From Nematostella vectensis (lineage: Eukaryota > Cnidaria > Anthozoa > Actiniaria > Edwardsiidae): DNA of 64,000 nt. Positions within the stretch are counted from its first letter, which is position 1, and every line of letters begins with the position of its first letter. Under the pieces are notes generated by a model. It worked only from the letters and a program-made list of their open reading frames with translations, did not search any database and was not told the origin of the DNA. The stretch is taken from contig NC_064039.1 of assembly GCF_932526225.1 (NCBI RefSeq), positions 2,132,001 to 2,196,000 on the forward strand, given 5' to 3'. The translations under genes and the position numbers were made by a program. This document shows, one piece after another, positions 1-28,270 of the stretch.

Positions 1-2
1 CT

Positions 3-906
3 AGTTCTATTTCTTTATCAATCAATAATAATACCATTAAACAAAAAAATAATATCAAATATCTTGGTGTAGTTATTGACTCCTTTCTTAACTGGAAGGA
101 GCACATTAACCAGTTAAGTAAGAAAATCTCCAGAGGGGTCGGAATAATAGCAAAGCTGCGTTACTATGTATCACCAACAATTCTCACTCAGCTATATTAT
201 TCTCTAATTTATCCATTTCTTACTTATGGTGCTATTATTTGGGGCAACACATATGAATCAACAATCAAGCCTCTTTTTATTTTACAGAAGAAAGCTGTTA
301 GAATCATAACTTTCTCATCTTACATTGAACATACTTCTCCTATCTTTAGAAAACTAAATATCTTGAAATCTCCTGATCTAATCTATTACTTAAACACAAT
401 ATTTATGTACAAATTTCATTTGAATCTACTTCCAACTCCTTTTGATTCTTTTTTTACTACGGTTGCTTCAAGGCACAAATATAATACAAGACTGGCTTCT
501 AAATCATCGTACTGCCTCCCTTTACCTCGAACTAATTATGGAAAGTTTAATATTCGTTTTAAAGGTGCCTCAATTTGGAATAACATCAAAGAACCTACCA
601 AAACCATGCGTTTGCCTAGCTTCAAGGCTGCAATAAAGACCTCAATCCTTGAAAATTATTAGCTTCTATCTAGTTTTTTTGTTTTATTGCATTTTATTTT
701 GCTGCTGCTTTCATGTATTTTGTATTCGTGCCTTGTACGTCCTTGCTATACGCTCCATTTAATTGAACTATTTTGTGCTGCCTAGCCAGATTAGCTTTTT
801 AGTTACTTCTAGGCAGCCAATACCCAAAATCTGTAATTATTATTTATTTTCTTACTGTAATTTCTGTGTGTGGTATAAATAAAGTTATATTGTTGTTGTT
901 GTTGTT
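3..906 (+). mobile_element. 3' end of a non-LTR (LINE) retrotransposon
   Basis: An open frame runs from the window edge (base 3) to a TAG at 660-662. The visible residues include KYLGVVID and TYGAIIWG, the usual C-terminal continuation of LINE reverse transcriptases after the catalytic palm. The palm itself lies outside the window. A short AT-rich 3' UTR follows with AATAAA-like sequence near 880 and ends in a TTG microsatellite at about 891-906, as in CR1/L2-like or related clades whose tails are short repeats. No stop or frameshift interrupts the visible part. The clade cannot be fixed from this fragment. It lies upstream of the first DNMT3 exon seen, so it is probably intronic or intergenic to that gene. 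Confidence 0.8.
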
Positions 907-1600
907 GCAAAGAGGAAACACAAAGGGTCGGCAGTTAGTGTTGACAAAGAGGTATGGCTGTGATTTCACAAGTAAAATAATAATGTAGAATATTGATGGC
1001 AGAAGCAAGTAGGATTTGGGTGGTGATTTATTTAAAATTTGACAAACCTAATTAAATTAGGAATTGCTAATGATCGAATCTATATGGTTCAGGCATGTGT
1101 CCAGAGGGGGAATAGAACCCCACCCTAGGTGCTCATGTGTCCAGAGGGGGAATAGAACCCCACCCTAGGTGCTCATGTGTACTGAGATGGTAAATACTGA
1201 ACACATTTAATGGTTGACAAATTCATCACGAAATATTTTTTTTGGTGTAAACTGTATTCGAATAGAAAGAAATTCTAGATGAAACTAGCGATCTATTTAT
1301 TATAGGAGCTAAGGATACCATATTTCAAGCTAACCATTCCACTAAGGAGGGTTTACTGCTCTTGATCCCACCCTGACTTTTTCTCCTCTGCAATTTAAAA
1401 AAAAAATACCTGTTGCCATTATTATTTGTAGTTTACTGTCAGAATGTTGGACGAAATATGGACGAAAATGTTCCCTACCCCCTTATTAAAAACATGAAAT
1501 AATAGAGTCTCCCCCTACCCTATCCTTCCAAAAAAATGTTTATATTCATTATATTGTTATACTGGCTCATACCATAAAATCAAATTTTGTATGATTTTAG
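907..1600. other. Non-coding stretch between LINE tail and first visible DNMT3 exon
   Basis: No coding exon is supported here. It holds a 40-bp direct repeat (1094-1173) and AT-rich sequence that ends in a splice acceptor (TTTTAG at 1595-1600). It is most likely the 3' part of a DNMT3 intron, because the next exon starts in mid-domain without a methionine. Confidence 0.6.
1094..1173. repeat. 40-bp tandem repeat, two copies
   Basis: Two identical 40-base units lie at 1094-1133 and 1134-1173, followed by the first seven bases of a third. Each contains AGGGGGAATAGAACCCC. Function unknown. Confidence 0.9.
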
Positions 1601-18138
<16,538 letters not shown>

Positions 18139-18224
18139 ATGACGTCAGCGTCTCCAAGGCAACGCTTGAAGCATAACTTTCATCAAACACCGTTTTTGTG
18201 CCCACTGAAAGACCACTTTAAGTG
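18139..18224 (+). repeat. Decayed duplicate of the DNMT3 terminal exon
   Basis: The sequence right after the stop codon resembles the last 85 coding bases: GTCAGCGTCTCC.AGGCAACGC and CCACTGAAAGAC.ACTT recur in the same order. It no longer keeps a reading frame. It lies in the presumed 3' UTR and looks like an imperfect tandem duplication of the exon tail. Confidence 0.7.
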
Positions 18225-18727
18225 ATTTCTTACGGATGGAGCCCCGCGGGTCGGTTAGTAAATGTTGACAATTATATAGTTATACGCATGCGTAGATAGA
18301 GTTGAAATTATATTTCGGAAATCGCTTGAGAGATTCACTGTATTACTCTTTAGATAGTATCACTTTTTATCCCATATGAACTCACCCGTTTAGATACTTT
18401 GATATTGTTTTGATATTGTAAGGAATATTATCTAGTTAGCTTGTTTTTCCTGTTCACATTGCATTGAAACTTTGTGAATTGCTATCACACTATTGGCAAA
18501 CTACATACTATATGACAAACTAAGACTCCCTGGCAACAGCCTTACTATGCCCTTTTGTATTAAATATTTCCCCTGGTGTTTTTTTAGCCAGGCTTTCTGA
18601 GACATCAAGAATAATCAGTACAAGTTTGTTGAGATAAAACCCTTAGCTTTTCTCCATATAGTGTTTTTCTATGTTTAAAATTCTTATTTAGGAATTCACG
18701 TTCCTGTGTATACTTGGCGATAAGGAT

Positions 18728-18733
18728 AATAAA
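18728..18733 (+). promoter_or_regulatory. Candidate DNMT3 poly(A) signal
   Basis: First canonical AATAAA after the stop at 18138, about 590 bases downstream. No other evidence of the 3' end. Confidence 0.35.
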
Positions 18734-19076
18734 CACTTATTTTGTGTTTACTCTCGACTAGGACACTTTAATAATTAAAATTCTTACTTTTTGTTTCGCA
18801 TAAACCGATCGATACATAAACCCAATCAGCCTGTTTTACCATGTCCGTGAAGAAACGTGATAAACCTCAGAATAGTTTTTATAGTGTGACGCGTTACCTT
18901 GCTACTAAAACAATGTTTGCCATGCGACGCGCACTACCAGAACGGCTGCGAGACTAGATTCCGTCGCGCTTTGTTGTACACTCAAACCTTTCTTTGTTTC
19001 GCTGGTTGGCTAGTGAAGCTCATTTCAATTAGATAGTATGTTTCTGGTTACCTAATTTTAATTGGCATATTTCACT

Positions 19077-19130
19077 GTCGCGGAGATCGGGCACACATCC
19101 CGAGCTCCCTTCGTGCCCGATCTCCGCGAC
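19077..19130. repeat. 18-bp perfect stem-loop
   Basis: GTCGCGGAGATCGGGCAC (19077-19094) pairs with its complement at 19113-19130 across an 18-base loop. GC-rich compared with its surroundings. Function unknown. Confidence 0.85.
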
Positions 19131-19219
19131 GCCCTAGTATGGTTCGCTTCGCTTCCTTGGAGGGGGAGGGGTATGATCAAGTCGCTTCCAGTCTAATAAA
19201 TTCTTGAAGCACGTTCGTT

Positions 19220-22200
19220 TTATTCCCACATTCCTTCACGAATATGCATATAGTGATAAATATAAGGACAGCCAACCCGTTCAAACCCTAGTCCGGCTTC
19301 AACAACACTATCCACCAATTCATAGTCCTCCCCTCCCCACTTATGCTTGTTGCTGTCATCAAACTTGAATCCTCCGGTTCTGTCCCAGTCCGACTTATAC
19401 ATGGCTACAATCCCAAACCCCAGGGTCTCCCAATATCCAATGTACCCCCACATGGGTACCCTGGGGGAAGAGCACTTGCCCTGTCGAATGATCACAGGGG
19501 TGTAGACTTGCTGGCCCTGGATGCAGTGCTGAAATGAGTTAGATTTAGACTATTAGTTTGGAGACAGGGGACAGATTCCATGACACGGACATAAAGTATC
19601 ATGAGTAATCCTATTATCCCTCGAGTAAACTCATAATATTATGGGTTGCGAGCGAGGCACAGTTGGCAGAACGTCGCTCTAAAGTTTCCGTGTCTCTCAC
19701 CATTGGGTTCCGGGTTCGAAGTTCGATTCCTGATTCCAACGTGCGTTGAAAAATACAATGTCGATCCACGTTGTATCTGAGCCCTATCCCTTAGTATCTT
19801 ACAGCCTGAAGTACCATGGCGAAACCCTTAGCCATAAGAAAACATAAAGTACCATGGGGAAACTCTTACTGCTATGAGAAACCTATAGTACTATGAGGGA
19901 ACCAATAGTACTATGAGGAAACTGCTGGGGGATCTTGTTATTTAAAAAGGAGATGTGTGGGGTGGGGTAGAGCTGGTGTAAGCTGTAGGGGAGGGGTGTT
20001 TTTATTTACCTTTCTAATGTCTTTTAATAGTAGACTTGTCATTTCAAGGTGTAGATCTGTCAGAAGCACGATGCTGTTTGGGTCAGTCACGAGATTAATA
20101 GCGACGTTGAACGCCTCTCGTCTTGAGTATTTGCCCGGTTTAGAAACCGTCTGTAACAAACACCACAAAAAGACTTTCACTTCAAACAAACTGACAGTTC
20201 GGGGCTTTGGTGCGGAGTAGGCGAAGACATAATAAGGCCAGCAAAAGGTTCACAAGGAGGCGTGTTGCGGATCGGATGTGCGATTCAGCTACCGTCAGTT
20301 TGTGACGCACAACGCGGATTTGTGTTCTGACAGTCGCACGTTGTTTTCAAAACTCTTCCCATTAAACACAAGCTTATTACATCCTGTATGCCAATGATAC
20401 ACGCGTATTCGATTTTAAACTGCGACAGCAAGGAAAGAATATCGCCATAGCGAACACATCCTTCGTGGCAAGAGCAAGGGGGTTGGAGTAAAAAAAACTG
20501 CGCGCAGATGGAGAAGAAGAAGTTAAAGAACCACTTCTTTTCATCTCCCACCACTTCGTGCGCGGCGAGCTCGCTAATGTCTTTACCTTTATACTCGCAG
20601 TCTGGTTTGAAGCGCAATTACATGGTTTTATGGGAATCAGCCGTTAATGTCTTCTAGCGGGCATTCTTTTCTTAGGCTAAGTTCAAACGTCGTATTGTCC
20701 ATGAGCCGTATTCAATGCAAATGCTTGCAAAAGAATCAAGTCGATTGTTTCATCTTCATTCGCATGCATTTGCATTGAATACGGCTCATGGACAATACGA
20801 CGTTTAAACTTAGCCTTAGTCTATAAATAAAACCCGCATGTCATGCGGTACGTCCACATTTTTGTCAACCTGTCACTCGTCTAGTTTTGACAGCGTTTAA
20901 TTTATGAAATTTGAGAGTGTTGTCAACTAAGGATTAGCCTACACCGAGTAACCATGGTACTTGATACCCCTCCATTAACATTAATCACCCACCTTAACAA
21001 TCTCAGCGATTCCACTTGTTTTGACCGCGTCCTCCAAATCTAGATCGTGGCTTTCGTAATCAAAGATTACAACCCGTATTCCTCTATCTCTCGACTCGTG
21101 TACGAGTCGTGCGATGTTTTCGAGGAACAAATGTACCCAGGGGCCTTGGTTCTTTACGGTCACTATCGCCTTTCTGTCCCATTGACTGGACTCTGGACTG
21201 CAGAGTTCGCTAGAGTTTGTTGGCTGGTAGACGTAGTTCGAGAGATGTACTTCACTATTAGCTACAGTGTCGTTTAATGTTAGTTCCAGGAGATAGCGTG
21301 TTCCGTTCTCAAAGATTTTCTTTTCGACATTTTCAATAGTGATTAGCTTGTATTTGCTGAAAGGCAAAAAAAATACGGTCTTAGATAAAAGTAGAAAAAA
21401 GGGGTCAATAGAAATATTCAAAGGAAGTGAAGAACATTTTGAAGACTAAGAAATATGACAATTGAGAGCATGTGTATTTTCGATCGCGCAAAAAGCCACA
21501 GACTGAGGTTTGTCATGATGTATCCAGTAGGAGTAACCGTGAGAGTCCTCGACATAAAAAGATATTGTTAAAGATCACTTCAAAATGACGATATCCTACC
21601 CCTTATTGAGAATATTATTATTTTCTAAGTTCTTTGATAGGGTAAACCAACCCAAACATTAAAAAGTGTCAGACATGCTTAACCTTGCTTCCAGAGGTAG
21701 TTTTTATCCCCTATCCCTTATCCCCACGCTCCAGCTAGACCATTAGTCTTATGATAGTCGTTCAGATGTACCTAGTTAACTACCTTCCAAACGTCTGATA
21801 GAGTCTCTTCATATCCAAACTTATCCCAATCCTCCCTGGTCGTTTAGATATCCCCTCGTTAACTTACTCGCCAAACACCTGATAGTACTTCTATATACAA
21901 GCATATCACCTTATCCCCCCCCCCCCCCCCCCCCCAGCTAGACCATTTGTCAGATGATATCCGCTTACATCTACCTAATACTATCTCCTACAAGCCTATC
22001 GCCTCATTATCTCCCTCTCCCCCATGCTAATAACAAAACGACCTCAAATCTCCCTGTTTACTTCTTCCAAGTGTAATACATAGAAATGAGCCATTTTTAT
22101 GTAAAAGGGATTTCGCGCGAAGTATCTTGTTTGTACATCCTGTTGGAACAGGTTGGTACATCCGTTTCCGAAATCTAAAAGTAATATTTTCAAACCATTT

Positions 22201-23331
22201 ATATAATAAACCTGGATAGTTATTTAATTATTTCGCATGATTTTGACTTTGAAATAACACGAAAAGCATTCTTTACCTTGCCCCTTTAACTTACCTTCCA
22301 AACGTCTGGTAGAGTTTTTCCATATACACGGTAACCACTTCCGTCGCGTCCTCTCTGCTCAGCTCTCGCGTCCTCCAAAAGTTATCAACAAAGAACATTC
22401 TGTGCATACGCATGATGTACGGATACATGTAAGTCTCACGGTAGTGTTCAGTAAGCGCGTCACCTGTTTGCTTGATCCGCACTTTTGGTGTCGCAACGTA
22501 ATCATCACAATGTGGTAGCACCTTTGAGAACGATTGCCAATCAGAGATTTTGTTGTTTGTGGCGTTTAGAAATCCGTTATACGGGTTGTCAAGGTTTTTA
22601 CATGCGTTAGTTTGTGGGACCCTCCAGTCGAATTTCCCATCCATATTTTCATCGTTTGTAAAGAAGGGTAGAAGATGTTTAGTTGAGATAGACGTAAAAT
22701 TCTTTTCCTCCGGCTTTTTCCATAGTACGCTCACATGGTTTCCCTCGCCAAGCTGAACATGTACGATATCTATAAAATAGAGCTCTCCTTTTTCAAGGAA
22801 AACCTTTCGTGAAATTTGACTTTTGAATTTTACGAAGTCTCTAAATTCCGTCCACTCCGTTTCTCTCTTATTGCCCACGTGCGCTACTAGCGCTGAATTT
22901 CGTATATGCTGGTCTTTACTCAACCAAAGCTCTGACGAATCGTCGGATGAAATAGCAAATGCATAAAACCCCGATTCATCCGGCTGCAAATAACCAAAGA
23001 CTCGTTGCGCGAAGTCTTTCTTGTCTGGCCAGAAGTATTCAGTTGTACTGATAAACCTGCGGTACGACGGTACATTTGGGAACAAGGGCGTCTCGCAGAT
23101 AAGGGCGATGCTGGAGGCGCAGATATTCACCCAGATGTGGTGATTAAGTCCTTGTAACACAGCAGGGTCCATGGCAGAGGATTGTTGTTCTTTCTCTACA
23201 CAAGTGGACGGACTCGCTATCTTCCACGTGCAAGGGTCACCTGTCAACATCGTCAGCCAAACTACTGATACAATAAACGTAAACGAACATAGCGCTACCC
23301 GAAGTGTGTTAAGAGACACTCGAGAAACCAT
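19220..23331 (-). CDS. PA14-domain beta-1,4-N-acetylgalactosaminyltransferase-like, copy A
   Basis: Four exons on the minus strand: 23331-22295, 21356-20993, 20150-20010 and 19528-19220, all GT-AG and in phase, for 616 residues. A Golgi type II anchor is visible at about residues 9-29. A PA14-like region follows (GYLQPDESGFYAFAISSDD, about 60-235). The rest matches the CHGN/B4GALNT3-4 group: FDYESHDLD, LLTDLHLEM (a DxH-type metal site) and KWGGEDYEL near the C-terminus. Such enzymes add GalNAc to glycan ends in the Golgi. Copy A differs from B and C by a 12-base in-frame loss in exon 2 (four residues before VKNQGPWVH). Intron 3 is short (481 bases). The AATAAA hexamer overlaps the stop codon. 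Substrate cannot be told from sequence. Confidence 0.85.
19637..19795 (+). repeat. tRNA-derived SINE-like insertion in intron 3 of copy A
   Basis: An A-box-like GGCACAGTTGGC and a near-perfect B box GTTCGATTCC lie about 60 bases apart, within a stretch absent from copies B and C. No tRNA cloverleaf is evident. It looks like the head of a tRNA-derived SINE. Confidence 0.45.
19809..19922. repeat. Degenerate ~20-bp tandem repeat (CATGGGGAAAC type), copy A
   Basis: Repeated AGTACCATGGCGAAAC-like units in intron 3. Related arrays lie at the same place in copies B and C, just before the virus-like insert. Confidence 0.7.
20672..20817. repeat. MITE-like inverted repeat, ~52-bp arms
   Basis: Arm 20672-20724 is complementary to arm 20766-20817 with very few mismatches; loop of 41 bases. 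It lies in intron 2 of copy A and is absent from copies B and C. Confidence 0.88.
21775..22040. repeat. Decayed repeats of the exon-1 3' end in intron 1 of copy A
   Basis: Sequences near 21778-21815 and 21858-21900 resemble the exon 1 end (complement strand ACTTACCTTCCAAACGTCTG, then TAGAGT and CATAT blocks). A poly-C run (21915-21935) and further diverged units follow. Confidence 0.55.
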
Positions 23332-25376
23332 TGTCAGCCTTTAAAGAGAATTATCAAATTTATCAGACATGTTGTTTCCTCTCTGTGCTCACTAGTTACC
23401 TTTTGCCGCCTTGTGGTCGCAGTTAATATATTTCTAACGCGTTTAATAGAAAGCATCAAATGCTTTCTATTATCCCCTGTCGCTGTATATACCCCCATCT
23501 CTAATCCCCTGTCGCTGTGGTAATGCGAGCACAAGTTGATGTATATTTGTATCTCCCAGAATGCTTTGCAATCTGTTATGGCAGAAAGATGGTTTCACAC
23601 GCCTTCAAGGAGTGGACATTGTGTTTTGAGGCCATTGAAATGGACCTCGAGGATCAGAATAAAAGTACTTATCTATTTGTGTCTTGAGCAGTATTTGCTG
23701 ATCTCTCCCCCCTTTTGTGGTATTTTGAGCATTTTTGTTGAGAGGATAGTTCTGATGATTTTCCTTGTTCGATTTGAAATTTTTCAAAGGACTAACGCTA
23801 TTATTTGGCTAAAGAGTAGTTGCTATCTCCTTGTTGGATGCATACCTTCAAGACCATTTATCCCGTAGATTGATGCCTGAGTATCTTCATCTCGTTTTGT
23901 TTATTTTGCATTTATGAATTTTTTGGGTTGTGGGTAGCTCTACAGTCCGATTGAGGTACCAATGGGTTAATAATGAACATATTCAATGCAAACCCTAGAC
24001 GGTGATATCGATTATCTACTTGTTGTCTTTCACCGACTGTTCGATTTCTTATAAGCCGCTATTTTAGAATGTCGGGGAGAAAGATGCGGGAAACTTTTAA
24101 TTAAAGGTACAACGCATGTTTACGATAAAAATTCTTGAAGCACGTTCGTTTTATTCCCACATTCCTTCACGAATATGCATATAGTGGTAAATATAAGGAC
24201 AGCCAACCCGTTCAAACCCTAGTCCGGCTTCAACAACACTATCCACCAATTCATACTCCTCCGCTTCCCACTTATGCTTCTTGCTGTCATCAAACTTGAA
24301 AGCATCAAATGCGTGTTAAGTGGGGAGGTCTATATTTTAGTAATGACTGGTGCAGAATGAATTGTTGCGTGCGTAGCAACTCGACCTGACAACCTCAGTA
24401 CTTCCGTGACAATCGTAGGGAACGCTATATCCTTTGTAGTCTATAGGGATGAATATATCATAACATCTAGAGTGAATGCTTATATTTTTATACAAACGGT
24501 GAATTTTTATAGCCACGAAACTTGGGTTTGTCTTTGATGCAATGTATCTCTGCCTACGAACCTCCTCGTAGCAACGAGACGCGCGCAAATTGTTTTTGGA
24601 GGTGGGTTTATATTTAGCATTAGTGCTAGCAAATAATCGCGGGAAAATCTCATTCAGGGTCTATTTGTCTTTGTCCTTTATTCATTATTGTTTTCTATCT
24701 TTCCGCTTATGTGAAACATTGTTCTTTGTGATTGGATTTTAATGTGACGTTTGATGTAAATTTGAGAAATGGATGTGGGCCCTTGGAAGCAAAGAGCAAC
24801 AACCACAGAATGTTGTCCTTCCTGTTTTAATAAAATTTATCCGCTCCAAAACTCATTAAACATTCAAATCAGCAAAGTTTTATGTATTAACATTACCTCC
24901 TGGCTATTTTTAAGATGAATTTACAAAAAGCAGACCGAAAACAGATACCTCTCCCCCCTGTTTTATTTTTCAGCCCGTCAAAGACAAACACCGCTGTACC
25001 TAGTCAGCGGAATCCAAGCTTTCGGACAATGCTTTGCGGTCCCATCTCTAATCCCCTGTCGCTGTGGTAATGCGAGCACAAGTTGATGGTTATTTGTATC
25101 TCCCAGATGGCTTTGCAATCTGTTATGGCAGAAAGATGGTTTCACACGCCTTCAAGGAGTGGACATTGTGTTTTGAGGCCATTGAAATGGACCTCGAGGA
25201 TCAGAATAAAAGTACTTATCTATTTGTTTCTTGAGCAGTATTTGCTGATCACTCCCCCTTTTGTGGTATTTTGAGCATTTTTGTTGAGAGGGTCGTTCTG
25301 ATGATTTTCCTTGTTCGATTTGAAATTTTTCAAAGGACTAAAGCTATTATTTGGCTAAAGAGTAGTTGCTATCTCC
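23332..25376. other. Spacer 1 upstream of glycosyltransferase copy A
   Basis: It holds the 5' flank and presumed promoter of copy A, then a unit at 23494-23835 that recurs at 25045-25376. Between them lie a 3'-flank copy (23970-24150), a truncated exon-4 copy (24151-24300) and 750 bases with no recognised content. At 25376 the second unit is interrupted by the DIRS element. Confidence 0.75.
24151..24300 (-). pseudogene. Truncated copy of glycosyltransferase exon 4 (spacer 1)
   Basis: The last 50 codons of exon 4 are present with an intact stop, but the WGGED motif reads WEAEE. Homology stops abruptly at 24300, before the start of the exon. It is the remnant of an additional gene copy, or conceivably an alternative last exon; the lost catalytic acid context argues against function. 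Confidence 0.75.
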
Positions 25377-25379
25377 GAA

Positions 25380-26542
25380 ATTGCCGAAACCACGCCACCA
25401 GCCTCGACAAATGAGCAGAGCGAACTCATTAAATTTGGCAGTTTGATCTCAAACTCCATTATTAATCTCCAAGAAACTATGCAAGATAGTTTTTTCAAAG
25501 CTCCAGACCACAATAGAGGAGTCCTAGCACGAAGACGGCTCGGGTCCACAAGAGGTTTCGCGTTTTCAAGTAAGTGAGAGTGGATCGAGCGGAGATGAAA
25601 GTGCTGATGAAAATCAGCCCAAAACCTCCAAGAGACCTCGCATTGGTGCCTCACCAGTGGGCCAGGAAACTGCTGCCAGGGTATCGGACCAACCCACAGA
25701 TAAATCTGCAGCAAGCCATAGCGGGGGAAAAACGTCCTCAGACAACGTGCTAAGCGCCATTGCTGAGAGACTGAACATGAAGGAAAAGACGGAGAAGTCA
25801 GTAAATGCACAACTCGCAGAGTTGGTAAACAACATTATATTTAAGGCTGAAAAACCTGACGAGGCGGAGATGAAGGAAAGCATGGAAAAAATCATCCGCC
25901 CAGAGAATTGCAGCTCGCTAGTGGCGACTAAAGTAGACGAATTAATCTGATATCGTCTTCGCCCACAAACACGCTCTTTAATGATTCACGCGCACAAAGT
26001 GCACAGAGTGCGCTTGTGAAAGGCGTAATCGAGCTCACCAAACAGCTCAACGGCATTATTGATCTACAGGCCCAAGTCAAGGAAAACAAAATCGATAACA
26101 GTGATATTGTTATTGAACTTGACAAGCTTGTCGAGAAAGAAATGTCATCTATTGAAATGCTAAGTTATGCAAATTACGAGCTGAACTGCCGTCGCCGTGA
26201 ATGCATAAAACCTGACCTCAATGATGACTACACTTCGCTGTTTTCATCATCTGTCCCGATCAATAAGTTCCTTTTTGGGGGAGACACATCCAAACGCTTG
26301 GATGATATTGACAAGACTAACAAGGTGGTCAGGAAGGCGATGGGAAAAGACAGAAACAAAAGCCGCCATAACAACAACAACGCGCGCTCTAGAGCAGTCG
26401 CTGTAGGACGGGCCAACACTTCTACGCGAGAAGCTCGTCCAGTGGGTATTCCAACCCCTCATCTAAGCCCTTTTTAGCCAAGCGCTCCTTCCCTCAAGAC
26501 AGTCGGCGAAAGAGGGGAGGGACGAGCAAACAGAAGCAGTAA
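25380..26542 (+). pseudogene. DIRS gag-like ORF, copy 1
   Basis: Reading frames 25380-25577, 25657-25950, 26016-26477 and a basic tail to TAA at 26540 succeed one another with frameshifts. The initiator codon is ATT here (ATG in copy 2). The product is charged, with a basic C-terminus suited to nucleic acid binding. The frameshifts are shared with copy 2. Confidence 0.65.
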
Positions 26543-26559
26543 ACAAAACTATACCTGAG

Positions 26560-28134
26560 GTGAGTCGAGCTCCAGCCATTTGTTTTGAAAACGATAGTTT
26601 TCACTTGGTACCTGTGGACCAATTCAAGGCTGGGAGACTACAGGAATTCTTGCCCGAGTGGCAAGAAATTACCTCAGATAGCGCCATTTTGGACTCTGTG
26701 CTTCATAGTCATATAGATTTGGTTTCTGACCTTGAATTGAATTGTCAACAAGGTACAAGGGAAATCTATCACACTAATTCAGTAGAAGCAGCTATCATAG
26801 ATAGTGAGCTTGCGAAGCTCTTAGAGAAAGGTATCATTGAAGTCTGCATGCATTGCCCAGGGGAATTTATATCCCCTATCTTTATAAGACCAAAAAAGGA
26901 TGGTACCCACAGAGTTATACTGAATTTAAAAACATTCAATGAGAATGTTGAATATCATCATTTTAAGATGGAGAGTATTAAATTAGTGATTACACTGATA
27001 AGGCCCAACTGCTTTATGTCATCTGTTGATCTCAAGGATGCATACCATTCAGTTCCTATTGCTGTTGGGCATAGGAAATATCTGAGATTTAAATGGAAAA
27101 ATACTCTTTTCCAGTATACTTGTTTCCCCAATGGACTTGCATGCTGTCATAGGGAATTTACTAAGCTTCTCAAGCATGTGTACTCGGAACTCAGGCAACA
27201 AGGTTTTGTCAATGTTGTATACATAGACGACTCCTACCTACAGGGAGCTACTCAACTGGAGTGTTGGAATAACGTCAAAGAGACTGTATCCCTATTTCAA
27301 AGGTTGGGGTTTATTATACACCCCGATAAATCCGTGTTTATACCAACACAAGAGATTGATTTTCTGGGCTTTACTATCAATTCGGTTACTATGACAGTAC
27401 AAATTACGAAAGCAAAAGCCCTCAATTTACAGTCAGAGAGCCAGAAAATGCTAAGAAAATCGCAACATATCCTGATTCGTGATTTAGCTCACATAATCGG
27501 GCTCATGGTGGCCAGCACTCCTGGTGTAGAAATGGGTATGCTCTTCTATAGAAGCCTTGAGAATGAGAAATTTGACCATCTAAATCTAAACAAAGGTAAT
27601 TTTGATGCTGAGTGCCAACTAAGTGACACATGCAAATCTGACTTAGAATCGTAGGCTACACACATTCTCAATTCAGAAAAGCAGATTTCACATGGAAATC
27701 CAGACATGACACTCAGAACTGATGCATCCAAAAAAGGATGGGGTGCTGAACTAGGCAACAAGAGAACAGGGGGGCGCTGGTTATTTGTAGAAACCAGCTG
27801 CTCCATCAATGACCTAGAAACCCAAGCAATATTTTTTGCCTTAAAATCTTTATACAAAGATGTTTACAATGCCCATATCAGGATTGAAATTGATAACACT
27901 ACAGCAGTATGCTATGTTAATAATATAGGTGGCAGTAAATCTAGATCATGTAACGCCATTGCTAGAGAAATATGGCTTTGGGCAATTGAGCACAAAATCT
28001 GGCTGAAGGCTGCACATCTCCCAGGAAAAGATAATGTCGCAGCAGATCAAGAATCCAGGTTGTTTAATGATAAAACAGAATGGCAATTGCACCATACTGT
28101 TTTTACAGAAATTAACAGCTTATGGGGCCAATGA
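26560..28134 (+). pseudogene. DIRS reverse transcriptase-RNase H, copy 1
   Basis: RT palm with VVYIDDSYLQG (YIDD box) and DLKDAYHSVP, followed by RNase H with LRTDASKKGWG, LETQAIFF, IEIDNTT and ADQESR. An in-frame TAG at 27652-27654 separates RT from RNase H; copy 2 has TGG there. It copies element RNA into DNA in active relatives. Confidence 0.88.
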
Positions 28135-28270
28135 AGGTTGACCTTTTTGCATCGAGGTTGAACAAACAATTGTCAACCTATGTCTCATGGAGACCAGACC
28201 CAGAGGCAACATTTTTTTATGCATTTTCAATCTCTTGGGCTAACAGAATATTTTATGCTTTTCCCCCATT

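Larger units (their letters stand above)
18139..19219. other. Intergenic region between DNMT3 and the glycosyltransferase array
   Basis: Convergent 3' ends: DNMT3 on + ends at 18138 and glycosyltransferase copy A on - ends at 19220. Apart from the exon-tail duplicate and one strong hairpin (19077-19130), no gene was recognised. Confidence 0.6.

Noticed and set aside
19077-19130. Bacterial-type terminator
   Set aside because: The stem is strong but there is no T-tract and the context is a metazoan intergenic region.
22550-22756. Plus-strand 68-codon frame repeated at 42269 and 63178
   Set aside because: Antisense to the PA14-coding exon; conserved only because the exon is.
25355-25810. Minus-strand 151-codon frame in the DIRS gag region
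   Set aside because: Crosses the DIRS junction and is antisense to the gag-like frames; conserved in both copies only through duplication.
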